DNA of 10,720 nt, from positions 1 to 10,720 of the forward strand of contig JBDUCV010000074.1 in NCBI GenBank assembly GCA_040003255.1. Reading direction: 5' to 3'. Source of the stretch: JBDUCV01 sp040003255 (GTDB lineage: Bacteria > Actinomycetota > Actinomycetes > Mycobacteriales > Jatrophihabitantaceae). The notes under the pieces are model-generated. The model saw only the letters and a program-made list of their open reading frames with translations, was not told the origin of the DNA and did not search any database. Positions 1 through 7,687 of the stretch are shown here, in pieces; the stretch's first letter is position 1, and each line of letters starts with the position of its first letter. The position numbers and the translations under genes are program-made.

Positions 1-64
1 TCAGGGTCGCGTCGGGAAGCTCTAGGGCGCCAGCCGGTGCAACCCGTCGTGCTGACGCGGTCGC
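1..64. other. Window edge, no feature supported
   Basis: The first 64 bases lie downstream of xseB. A frame ending in TAG at 23-25 is open from the window edge on the plus strand (seven codons), which could be the tail of a convergent gene, but it is too short to judge. I see no clear hairpin. Confidence 0.3.
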
Positions 65-298
65 TCAGCCCGGGCCCTCGCCGGCAGCCGCGTCTCCCTT
101 GCCGGCGTCGCGGGCCGCGATTGCCTCGTCCAGCCGGGCGGTTGCTCCGTCCAACCACTGACGGCAGATCGAGGCCAGCTCCTCGCCGCGCTGCCACAAC
201 GCCAGGGATTGCTCGAGGCTCTGTCCGCCCGACTCGAGGCTGCGCACGACCTCGGCGAGCTCGGCGCGCGCCGCCTCGTACCCGATCTGCTCGCTCAT
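65..298 (-). CDS. xseB: Exodeoxyribonuclease VII small subunit
   Basis: XseB is the small, helical subunit of exonuclease VII, a cytoplasmic enzyme that degrades single-stranded DNA to acid-soluble oligonucleotides. Several small subunits wrap each XseA chain. The 77-residue product has the usual family length and pattern: a first helix beginning YEAARAELAEVVRSLESGG, then SLEQSLALWQRGEEL, then a third helix rich in Ala, Arg and Glu (CRQWLDGATARLDEAI). The last ten or so residues are a Gly/Ala-rich tail. It lies 12 nt downstream of xseA on the same strand, so the two subunits are made from one transcript. The ATG at 296-298 is the natural start because it precedes the first conserved helix by only six codons. 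Family and context agree, so I am very sure. Confidence 0.96.
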   Translation of the reverse strand: MSEQIGYEAARAELAEVVRSLESGGQSLEQSLALWQRGEELASICRQWLDGATARLDEAIAARDAGKGDAAAGEGPG

Positions 299-310
299 CG
301 GCCCCGAACC

Positions 311-1507
311 CTATTCGGTTACCGAGGTTGCCGTGAACGCGCCGCGCGCGACCCGGACACGCAGCACACCACGGGCGTCGGCCGGGTCCCGTATGACGAG
401 GCCGTCGGCACGGGTAACGACGGCGTAGCCGCGGTCGAGTGTGGCCTGCGGCGACAGCGACCGGACCCGGGCAGTGACATGGTCCAGATCGCTCGTCGCG
501 GCGTGCAGCAGCGCGGCCATCCGGCGTCGGGCTCGCTCGGTCGAGCTTGTCGCGTCCTGATGAGCGCGATCCAGCTGAGCCCGAACGGTGCGCCGCAGCC
601 GATCGGGTAAGGCATCCACGGCCTGCCGCTCGTCCTTCAGCCGCCGCCGGATCGCCTGCCGGGTGCGGGCGCGTAGCTCGCTCAACTGTTGTAGTTCGGC
701 GGCGAGATCGGGGACGATCAGGGCGGCCGCGTCCGTTGGCGTCGACGCTGCCACGTCGGCGACGAGGTCGAGCAGCGGCTGGTCGGTCTGATGGCCGATA
801 GCGCTGACGACTGGGGTGCGGCAGGCGGCGACCGCTCGGAGCAACGTCTCGTTGCTGAAAGGCAGCAGATCCTCCACGCCTCCTCCGCCTCGCGCGATCA
901 CCACGACCTCAACCTCGGCGTCGAGGTCCAGACGTCGCAGCGCGGCGACCACCTCGCTGACCGCCGTCGCACCCTGCATTGCGACGTTCTCGATCCGGAA
1001 GCGGGCGCCAGCGAAGCGTCGCCGCGTGTTGTCGACGATGTCGCGTTCGGCGGCGCTTGCCCGTCCGGTGATCACGCCGATGCGTCCAGGCAGGAACGGC
1101 AGGGTGCGCTTGCGACCCGGAGCGAACAGTCCCTCGGCGGCGAGCAGCCGCTTCAGCGCTTCGAGTCGGGCCAACAGCTCGCCCAATCCGACTTGGCGGA
1201 CCTCGGTTGCCCGCAGGCTCAACGCGCCGCGCTCGAGGTAGAAGTCCGGACGGGCGCGCAGCACCACGCGTGATCCTTCGACAACGTCGTCGGGCAGGAC
1301 GCCCCGCGCACATGTCACGCTGAGGGAGATGTTGGCGTCGGTGTCGCGCAGCGTCAGGAACTGTGTCGCCACTCCAGGGCGGCGTACCAGTTGGGCAATC
1401 TGCCCTTCGACCCAGATCTCGCCCAACCGGGCGATCCAGGCACCGATCTTCTGGGCGACGACGCGTACTGGCAGCGGCTGCTGCGGCGTCGTCGTCAATC
1501 GGGCCAT
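311..1507 (-). CDS. xseA: Exodeoxyribonuclease VII large subunit
   Basis: XseA is the catalytic subunit of exonuclease VII, acting on single-stranded DNA in repair and recombination. The 398-residue protein has the N-terminal OB-fold (about residues 13-105, with IWVEGQIAQL and FLTLRDTDANISLSVTC), then the catalytic domain: GRIGVITG at 141-148, a conserved ARGGGGVEDLLPFSNE at 205-220, and SAIGHQTDQPLLDLVAD at 235-251 followed by STPTDAAA. A long helical region (about 270-360) and a final small domain containing LDRGYAVVT complete the family layout. The family usually reads GHE in the SAIGH motif, while this protein has GHQ. The ATG shares its A (position 1507) with the TGA of the upstream gene, so translation is probably coupled. 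xseB follows after 12 nt. Length is slightly below the usual 400-450 residues, without an obvious missing part. Confidence 0.97.
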   Translation of the reverse strand: MARLTTTPQQPLPVRVVAQKIGAWIARLGEIWVEGQIAQLVRRPGVATQFLTLRDTDANISLSVTCARGVLPDDVVEGSRVVLRARPDFYLERGALSLRATEVRQVGLGELLARLEALKRLLAAEGLFAPGRKRTLPFLPGRIGVITGRASAAERDIVDNTRRRFAGARFRIENVAMQGATAVSEVVAALRRLDLDAEVEVVVIARGGGGVEDLLPFSNETLLRAVAACRTPVVSAIGHQTDQPLLDLVADVAASTPTDAAALIVPDLAAELQQLSELRARTRQAIRRRLKDERQAVDALPDRLRRTVRAQLDRAHQDATSSTERARRRMAALLHAATSDLDHVTARVRSLSPQATLDRGYAVVTRADGLVIRDPADARGVLRVRVARGAFTATSVTE

Positions 1508-2031
1508 CAGGCCTCGGGCGACGTCTTCGCAGACCGGGCCCTACGGCGACGAGCGCCATTTGCGGCCTGGCTAACGTCGTCGAACGCGGACGGCTTGCCG
1601 TTACGAGGCATCGGAACCGACTGGTCGTTCGCCGCCCGCGCGCGTTTCGCGGGTGTCGTGCGCCGTGCGGCGGGCGATCGCGGTGGTTTTTCGGCCGCCG
1701 ACCGGGCGGCCCGGCGAGCCCGGGTGGTGGCTTTGGCGTCCGCAGCGGCCTCGACCGTCCCTTGCGGAAGCTCCGAGGCAGCAAGCGGCGTCTCGTCGAA
1801 GGTAGCCCATGGGGGCGCCTCGTCCGGAACGCCGTGGAACCGCCCGATTAATTCGTCCCCGCGCACGGTCAACGCGGCGTAGCGCTGCTGGGCGCGCAGG
1901 GAGAGCTGCAGGGCGCTGCTCACCGCGATGACCGGCAGCTCGACAGCCTTTTGTGGGAGCGTGCGCGCGGTCTCGACCGCGGTGGCGACCACGCCGAGTG
2001 CGGCCCGCAGCGGCGTGGGAAGTGACGACAT
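1507..2031 (-). CDS. Lipid droplet-associated protein (Rv1109c-like)
   Basis: The 174-residue product matches, by position and pattern, the actinobacterial family called lipid droplet-associated protein, represented next to xseA in M. tuberculosis by Rv1109c. The N-terminal 75 residues are a hydrophobic/amphipathic helical region (AALGVVATAVETARTLPQKA, then LQLSLRAQQRYAAL) followed by GDELIGRF and the family-like ATFDE motif near residue 81. From about residue 100 the protein becomes a low-complexity tail rich in Ala, Arg and Pro, with clusters such as TRARRAARSAAEKPP and ARRRRARSAKTSP. Such a basic tail could bind nucleic acid, but that is inference. I chose the ATG at 2029-2031; an ATG six codons upstream (2047-2049) is also possible. 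The stop overlaps the xseA start by one base, so it leads the xseA-xseB operon. It diverges from ispH. The function is not firmly established. Confidence 0.8.
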   Translation of the reverse strand: MSSLPTPLRAALGVVATAVETARTLPQKAVELPVIAVSSALQLSLRAQQRYAALTVRGDELIGRFHGVPDEAPPWATFDETPLAASELPQGTVEAAADAKATTRARRAARSAAEKPPRSPAARRTTPAKRARAANDQSVPMPRNGKPSAFDDVSQAANGARRRRARSAKTSPEA

Positions 2032-2062
2032 GCCACCAGCGTGCCCCATCGTCACCCGTCCG

Positions 2063-2068
2063 TACCAT
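2063..2068 (+). promoter_or_regulatory. -10 box of a probable leaderless ispH promoter
   Basis: TACCAT fits the actinobacterial -10 pattern TANNNT and ends 7 nt before the ispH ATG at 2076. Transcription starting about 7 nt after such a box would begin at or next to the start codon, giving a leaderless mRNA. The stretch before the ATG (TTGAGGGC) is at best a poor ribosome binding site, which agrees. I see no clear -35 hexamer. The divergent gene starts only 44 nt away, so the two promoters must be nearly superimposed. Confidence 0.5.
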
Positions 2069-2075
2069 TGAGGGC

Positions 2076-3059
2076 ATGACCACCGGTGCAGCAGACCCGC
2101 GTCCGGCCGCCGGCCGCCGAGTGCTGCTCGCCAAGCCGCGCGGCTATTGCGCGGGCGTCGATCGCGCGGTGCAGACCGTCGAGCTGGCCCTCGAGCACTA
2201 CGGCGCGCCGGTGTATGTCCGCAAGCAGATCGTGCACAACCTGCACGTGGTGCGCAGCCTCGAGGCACGCGGTGCGATCTTCGTCGAGGAGACCGACGAG
2301 GTGCCTGAGGGGTCGATCGTCGTGTTCTCCGCCCACGGGGTGGCACCGAGCGTTCACGCCGAGGCGGCGCAGCGCAATCTGCGCACGATCGACGCCACCT
2401 GCCCGCTCGTCACCAAGGTGCACAACGAGGCGCGGCGGTTCGCCGCCGACGATTACGACATCGTCCTGATCGGTCACGAGGGGCACGAGGAGGTCGTCGG
2501 CACGGCGGGGGAGGCACCCGAGCACATCCAGCTCGTTGACGGCGCCGAGGATGCCGCCCGCGCCCAGGTACGTGATCCGTCCCGGGTGGTGTGGCTCTCA
2601 CAGACCACGCTGTCGGTCGACGAGACGATGCAGACGGTCGAGGCGCTGCGCGAGCGTTTCCCGTTGCTTCAGGCGCCGCCGAGTGACGACATCTGCTACG
2701 CCACGCAGAACCGGCAGGCCGCAGTGAAGGCGATCGCACCGCAGGCCGACCTGTTCCTGGTGGTTGGTTCGGCGAACTCTTCGAACTCGGTGCGGATGGT
2801 CGAGGTGGCCATCGCAGCCGGGGCTCGCGCGGCGCATCTCGTCGACACCACGGCCGATATCGACCCGGCGTGGCTCGAGGGCGTGCAGACGGTGGGCCTG
2901 TCGTCTGGGGCCTCGGTGCCAGACGTCCTCGTCCGCGATGTGACTGAGTGGCTCGCGCAGCACGGCTTCGACGACCTCGAGGAGGTCAGCCACACCGAGG
3001 AGCGGCTCACGTTCGCGCTGCCACAGGAGCTGCGTCGCGACCTGCGCGCTGCGCGCTGA
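2076..3059 (+). CDS. ispH: 4-hydroxy-3-methylbut-2-enyl diphosphate reductase
   Basis: IspH (LytB) catalyses the last step of the MEP pathway, reducing HMBPP to isopentenyl and dimethylallyl diphosphate in the cytoplasm with an iron-sulfur cluster. The 327-residue protein has the three cluster cysteines: Cys25 in PRGYCAGVDRA, Cys109 in DATCPLVTKVH and Cys207 in DDICYATQNRQ. It also has the substrate-binding motifs SAHGVAP, the GHEGHEEVVGT loop with its proton-relay glutamate, and SANSSNSVRMVE. I chose the ATG at 2076 because only about 15 residues then precede the first strand (VLLAKPRGYC); the reading frame is open further upstream to 1953, but that part lies over the divergent gene. The gene diverges from the lipid-droplet/xseAB operon and converges on the DUF6542 gene, the mycobacterial arrangement. 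All key residues are intact. Confidence 0.97.
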   Translation: MTTGAADPRPAAGRRVLLAKPRGYCAGVDRAVQTVELALEHYGAPVYVRKQIVHNLHVVRSLEARGAIFVEETDEVPEGSIVVFSAHGVAPSVHAEAAQRNLRTIDATCPLVTKVHNEARRFAADDYDIVLIGHEGHEEVVGTAGEAPEHIQLVDGAEDAARAQVRDPSRVVWLSQTTLSVDETMQTVEALRERFPLLQAPPSDDICYATQNRQAAVKAIAPQADLFLVVGSANSSNSVRMVEVAIAAGARAAHLVDTTADIDPAWLEGVQTVGLSSGASVPDVLVRDVTEWLAQHGFDDLEEVSHTEERLTFALPQELRRDLRAAR

Positions 3060-3076
3060 GCCGTACCGGCTCAGCG
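3054..3076. terminator. Bidirectional hairpin over two stop codons
   Basis: Positions 3054-3063 (CGCTGAGCCG) and 3067-3076 (CGGCTCAGCG) are perfect reverse complements separated by a 3-nt loop (TAC). The left arm contains the ispH stop TGA (3057-3059) and the right arm contains the complement of the DUF6542 stop (3071-3073). There is no T-tract on either side. As a symmetrical, stable structure exactly between convergent genes, it probably stops transcription in both directions. U-less hairpins of this kind are common in high-GC actinobacteria. Confidence 0.7.
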
Positions 3077-3610
3077 GCCGGTGACCATCCGGATGCCGCC
3101 GATGATCAGCACCGCCGCAGTGGCGCCGGCGATGGCGGGAAAGCCGTAGACCAGCCAGTTGATCGCGGCGTCGAGTAGCTGGGATCGATCGGACAGTCCA
3201 CTGGAGCGGATATAGAGCATGGCCGCCGAGGCGATGAAGTACACCAGCGGTGGCGCGACGAGCACTGGAAACATCGACCGGCGCCGGACAATGACGATCG
3301 CGACCACCGAGGCGGCGATCAACCCGATGTTGAATCCGCCCTTGATCGACGTGCCGCGGGCGACGTCGATCAAGCCGCCGACACCGGCAAGCCCGACGAG
3401 GACGAGCACGGCCAGCCAGCCAGGCACGCCGCGTTCGGTGCTCTTCGCCGTGGCAGCCCGGCTACCGAGCGATCCGCCAGCGGCGCCGCTCACCGAAGGG
3501 CTAATCGTGTGGGTGGTCTCGTTCCAGCCGTCGTCGGCCTGCCGTGCGCCCAAGCCGACATCACCGAAGTAGGGGTACCCGGGTCGTTGGGGCGCGGGCG
3601 CGTTCACCAC
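3071..3610 (-). CDS. DUF6542 four-helix membrane protein
   Basis: This is an integral membrane protein of unknown function, matching the DUF6542 family found between ispH and ychF in many actinobacteria (Rv1111c position). The 179 residues start with a 60-residue Gly/Pro/Ser-rich, probably disordered cytoplasmic region (PQRPGYPYFGDVG). Four hydrophobic segments follow, at about 63-82, 92-109, 114-134 and 152-172. The strongest family-like stretches are RGVPGWLAVLVLVGLAG and RGTSIKGGFNIGL before the second helix. Start codons are two tandem GTGs (3608-3610 and 3605-3607). A good GAAGGAG ribosome binding site lies 5 or 8 nt before them, so the second GTG may be the true start. An ECF-type promoter candidate lies about 85 bp upstream. 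No enzymatic motif is visible. Confidence 0.82.
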   Translation of the reverse strand: MVNAPAPQRPGYPYFGDVGLGARQADDGWNETTHTISPSVSGAAGGSLGSRAATAKSTERGVPGWLAVLVLVGLAGVGGLIDVARGTSIKGGFNIGLIAASVVAIVIVRRRSMFPVLVAPPLVYFIASAAMLYIRSSGLSDRSQLLDAAINWLVYGFPAIAGATAAVLIIGGIRMVTGR

Positions 3611-3695
3611 CGATGCTCCTTCACGGTCGAACTCGCGTCGTGGACGACGTCGGGCAGGAGCGCCCAGCGCTCAGCGATCGCCTTACGGTACCGCC

Positions 3696-3720
3696 AACAA
3701 GCTGGGAAAATCGCCGTTCC
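3696..3720 (-). promoter_or_regulatory. Candidate stress-sigma (SigH/SigR/SigE-type) promoter for the DUF6542 gene
   Basis: Read on the minus strand, GGAAC (3720-3716) and GTT (3698-3696) are separated by 17 nt. This fits the GGAAY-N16-19-GTT pattern recognised by actinobacterial ECF sigma factors for oxidative, heat and envelope stress. A start around 3690 would give a leader of about 80 nt ending in the GAAGGAG site of the DUF6542 gene. The site lies in the 143-bp gap after rmuC. The pattern is short, so chance occurrence is possible. Confidence 0.35.
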
Positions 3721-3753
3721 GACCGCGACGAGCTGTGCGCGGTGTGTGATCAC

Positions 3754-5112
3754 TCACGCTCCGGTCGCCTCGGGTGCCGCCCGTGGCAGCTCGTCCTGAC
3801 CGACCGGCAGCCGCTGCTTCTGCAGCGACACGACGCGCTGCTCGGTCAGCTCGGGCGCCTGCGCCAGGCGCACGGTCTCGGTGAGCTGACGGGGTGAATC
3901 GACCGCCTCGCTGGGATCGACGAGCTTGAGTTCGACCATCTTGCGAGCGGTCACGAGCACCCGTGATTCGAGCGACGTCACGGTCTTGTTGTAGTTGCCG
4001 ACCGTGTCGCCGATGGACTTGCCGAGCCTGTCGAGGTGATTGCCAATCACGGCGACCCGCTGGTAGAGCTCACGGCCGAGCTGGTGCACCTGCGCGGCGT
4101 TCGCCGCCAACGCCTCTTGCCGCCACGTATAGGCAACCGTGCGAAGCAGTGCGATCAGCGTGGATGGGGTAGCGATTACCACGTTGCGGCTGAATGCGTG
4201 CTCGAGCAGCGAAGGGTCCTCACGTAAGGCCGCGTCGAGGAAGGCGTCGGCCGGCACGAAGCACACGACGAATTCCGGCGACGGGGTGAAGCGTTCCCAA
4301 TATGCCTTGGCCGCCAGGGCGTCGATGTGGTCGCGCAGGTGCCTGGCGTGCGCCTTGAGCCGGGCGGCGCGGGTCAATTCGTCGCGTGCTTCCATCGCCT
4401 CGAGGTAGCCGCTGAACGCCACCTTCGAGTCGACCACGACGTTCTTGCCGCCCGCGAGGCGCACGACCAGGTCGGGACGGACGCTGCCGTCCTCGCCGGA
4501 CGCCGTCGGTTGGGTCACGTAATCGATGTGCTCGGTCATGCCGGCTGCCTCGACGGCACGCTCGAGTTGGAGTTCGCCCCAGCGGCCCCGGACTTGGGGC
4601 GCGCGCAGCGCCGTGACGAGCTGACCGGTCTCAGTGCGCAGCTGCTCGGAGGTCTGGCGCATGGTGCCGATCTGTTCGAGCAGCGCCGAGTAAGAACCGG
4701 CGCGCTCGCGTTCGACGGTGCGCAGCTGTTCCTGCACCCGGTCCAGTGACACCCGCAGCGGCGCGACCATGCCCTCGATGGCCTGCTGCCGCTGGGCCAG
4801 CTCGCCGTCAGCGGCCGTCTTGGCGGTTGCCAGCCGCGACTCGGCGAGAGCGACGAACGCCTCGTTGTTTCGGCGCAAAGCCTCGCCCGCCAGGGAGCCG
4901 AACGCCTCACGCAGCCCAGCGTCGGTGCGCTCCCGCGCGAGCTCGCGTTCCCGACCGCAGGCCCGCTCGGATTCCAGGGCGGCCGACAGCCGGGCCATCT
5001 CGGCAACCGATGCCCGCGCCACCGAGTCTGCGCGCGAGCGGGCGAGCAGCCAGCCGACGCAGAGCCCGGCAACGAGGGCGGCAAGGGCGAGCAGCACGGC
5101 CGTGGCGTCCAT
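3754..5112 (-). CDS. rmuC: DNA recombination protein RmuC
   Basis: RmuC is a widespread protein that limits recombination at inverted DNA repeats. The family has a fold related to restriction endonucleases, but its biochemical action is not well defined. The 452-residue product starts with a hydrophobic membrane helix (about residues 4-24, LLALAALVAGLCVGWLLA). A long Ala/Glu/Arg-rich coiled coil follows (about 30-165). The RmuC core begins near residue 168, with ALRAPQVRGRWGELQLERAV, DYVTQPTASGEDGSVRPDLV, VVVDSKVAFSGYLEAM and VVIATPSTLIALLRTVAYTW all visible. I start it at the ATG 5110-5112, placed directly before the membrane helix. A TTG ten codons upstream (5140-5142) is an alternative; neither has a strong ribosome binding site. 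The gene diverges from ychF and is followed by the DUF6542 gene in the same direction after a 143-bp gap. Confidence 0.94.
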   Translation of the reverse strand: MDATAVLLALAALVAGLCVGWLLARSRADSVARASVAEMARLSAALESERACGRERELARERTDAGLREAFGSLAGEALRRNNEAFVALAESRLATAKTAADGELAQRQQAIEGMVAPLRVSLDRVQEQLRTVERERAGSYSALLEQIGTMRQTSEQLRTETGQLVTALRAPQVRGRWGELQLERAVEAAGMTEHIDYVTQPTASGEDGSVRPDLVVRLAGGKNVVVDSKVAFSGYLEAMEARDELTRAARLKAHARHLRDHIDALAAKAYWERFTPSPEFVVCFVPADAFLDAALREDPSLLEHAFSRNVVIATPSTLIALLRTVAYTWRQEALAANAAQVHQLGRELYQRVAVIGNHLDRLGKSIGDTVGNYNKTVTSLESRVLVTARKMVELKLVDPSEAVDSPRQLTETVRLAQAPELTEQRVVSLQKQRLPVGQDELPRAAPEATGA

Positions 5113-5291
5113 GCCTTTGATGCTGACACCGGGCGGCGACAATTTCGGCCAGCGACGCGCGGCACGGCGCTGCCGCCAGTGAGGTTGGACGTCCAGCAGC
5201 CGCAGGTATGGCCTGCCGCCCTGCTACGCGTGCATCGTTTGCAGGCGGCCGAGCGGAAGGGCGAGACGCGGGGCAGTCGATCCTCCGCCCG

Positions 5292-5297
5292 TAGACT
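5292..5297 (+). promoter_or_regulatory. -10 box of a probable leaderless ychF promoter
   Basis: TAGACT matches TANNNT and ends 8 nt before the GTG start of ychF at 5306. The intervening bases (GGCCGCCC) contain no ribosome binding site, so the mRNA probably begins at or within a base or two of the GTG. No convincing -35 hexamer stands at the usual 16-18 bp distance, which is common for such promoters. Confidence 0.6.
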
Positions 5298-5305
5298 GGC
5301 CGCCC

Positions 5306-6379
<1,074 letters not shown>

Positions 6380-6418
6380 TGACCCTCGGAAACCCAGCAA
6401 AAACGGGCCTCCAGGGAC

Positions 6419-7364
6419 CTATTTCGAGCTTCTAGTCCGCAAAGAGTCCGCAGAATTTTCGAGCGAGGTCGCGGAGCGCATCAGATCGGCGGCCGCCGCG
6501 CGGGTCCGGTCCGCGGCGGTCGGCCACAGATGGGCGTAGGTCCGCAGGGTCGTCGTCGCCGACGCGTGACTGAGAGCGCGCTGCACGGTGACCACATCGC
6601 AGCCGGCCGCGATGAGCCCTGAGGCGTAGAAGTGGCGCAGGTCATGGAGCCGTATGCCGGACAGGCCGGCCGACGTCTGCGTCTTGCGCCACCAGTAGCC
6701 GACGGTGTTCTGGTGCGGCGGGTCGCCGGGCTCGCCGTGGAACAGCCAGCGATCAGCCGCTCGACCGAACGTGTGCGCTTCGACGTGCCGACCGAGAAGC
6801 GTCGCGAGCTCGTCGGGCAGGTGGATGACACGGTCCGATCCGTACTTGGGTGCCTTGATCTCGATCTTCCGTGCGGCCGCCCGCTGCACCTGACGGGTCA
6901 CCGCGATTCCGCGACGGAGGAAGTCGACGTCGGCGACCTGGACGGCGGCGGCCTCGCCGAGCCGTAGACCGGCGAAGGCGCACAGCGCCACGAAGGCGCG
7001 GAACGACTCGTCGGCGCAGGCCAGGAGAGCACCGAGGTCTTGGACGGTCGGAACGGTCATGCTCGCGTCGGTTCGACGCTGACGGGGGAGCCGAACTGCC
7101 TCGGTCGGGTCGCGCACGATGAGCCGGTCGCGGACGGCTGCGCGGAAGACGCCGCGGACGTTGTTGTAGCGGGTCTTGATCGTGCCGGCGGCGAGCGGCT
7201 GATCCGCCATCCGCTTGATCCCAGGCCTCGACGTGGGACTGGTTGACCTGTCCCAGCTGGTAGCCGCCGAGGCCTGACGAGCGCATCGTGAGGTCCATGG
7301 CCGTGCGGGTGCCGGATGCCCAGACCTGGCGGCGCGGCCAGTCGTCGTAGAACGCCTGCACACT
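6419..7364 (-). pseudogene. Tyrosine recombinase (phage-type integrase), truncated and frameshifted
   Basis: Tyrosine integrases catalyse site-specific insertion and excision of phages and integrative elements. Read leftward, the core-binding domain begins at SVQAFYDDWPRRQVWASGTR (about 7364) and runs to HVEAW. Then an extra base in the CCC run at 7220-7222 shifts the frame, after which IKRMADQPLAAGTIKTRYNN continues the same domain. The catalytic domain keeps all key residues: Arg in GLRLGEAA (codon 6962-6964), Lys in IKAPKYGSD, His and Arg in LHDLRHF, His in LSHASATT and the nucleophile Tyr in TYAHL (codon 6536-6538). The N-terminal arm-binding domain usual in actinophage integrases (roughly 60-70 residues) is absent; the sequence upstream is unrelated and runs into stops. 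Restored, it would be about 315 residues against a usual 370-400. No phage or transfer genes accompany it, so it is a relic. A sequencing error could explain the frameshift but not the missing N-terminus. Confidence 0.85.
6421..6464. repeat. Nested short direct repeats at the integrase 3' end
   Basis: TTTCGAGC occurs at 6422-6429 and again at 6457-6464, exactly 35 bp apart. Between them AGTCCGCA occurs twice (6434-6441 and 6445-6452), 11 bp apart, one helical turn. They cover the last codons of the integrase gene and touch its stop. Tandem short repeats beside an integrase gene are typical of arm-type or core recognition sites, so this may be what remains of an attachment site. I found no matching copy at the other side of the remnant. 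Confidence 0.35.
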
Positions 7365-7440
7365 GCCTTGCGCTGGCCCATCGTCAGTCCCATCGATCGG
7401 ACCTATCGCCCGGACCGAATCCGGCACGGCAGGCGCGCTC

Positions 7441-7502
7441 CACGCGCGCATTCCTTCGTGAGTCAACGAATACCCCACGCGCGCATCTTTGATGAGTCAA
7501 CG
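7441..7502. repeat. Pair of imperfect direct repeats (27-28 bp)
   Basis: CACGCGCGCAT at 7441-7451 and 7476-7486, each followed after 6-7 variable bases by TGAGTCAACG (7459-7468 and 7493-7502). The two units start 35 bp apart. Each holds two small palindromes, CGCGCG and TGAGTCA. They lie upstream of the Asp23 operon and just beyond the broken end of the integrase. They may be binding sites of a regulator, integrase arm sites, or a duplication left by the deletion. I cannot tell which. Confidence 0.55.
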
Positions 7503-7687
7503 CGGGGTGTTCCCGTGCGCTGTGCTCGCCCTATATCCTGGCACACGACGTGAGGAGGGACGCCCTTCCCGCGGCCGGGCCGCTGCCCGCTCTGCTTCGC
7601 TCACGGAAAGGGGCGAACAATGTGTGCGAGGTTGTCCAGCGAACCGTGTCTAATCGTGGACAGGGATAGCACGGGCGCGGGAGCCGC

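Noticed and set aside
909..1784. Long Arg/Pro-rich ORF across the xseA and lipid-droplet genes, and similar long frames elsewhere
   Set aside because: These are out-of-frame readings of high-GC genes, with compositions dominated by Arg, Pro, Ala and Gly and no domain pattern.
2032..2346. Upstream extension of the lipid-droplet gene frame on the minus strand to 2346
   Set aside because: The extra residues are Arg/Pro-rich and lie antisense to ispH; the family-like sequence begins at the ATG 2029-2031.
5113..5142. TTG start ten codons upstream for rmuC
   Set aside because: The ATG at 5112 sits directly before the membrane helix. The added residues show no conserved pattern and the TTG has no better ribosome binding site.
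6380..6420. tRNA or tmRNA 3' end as integration target next to the integrase
   Set aside because: No cloverleaf, T-loop or CCA-like pattern is visible between ychF and the integrase relic.
7365..7478. Extension of the integrase frame to 7478 as its real N-terminus
   Set aside because: Residues before SVQAFYDD (for example PIDGTDDGPAQG) do not resemble an arm-binding domain, and a stop closes the frame at 7497-7499.
7605..7633. GGAAA...GTT as an ECF-sigma promoter for the Asp23 operon
   Set aside because: The spacer is 21 nt, too long for the GGAAY-N16-19-GTT type, and the -35 is imperfect.
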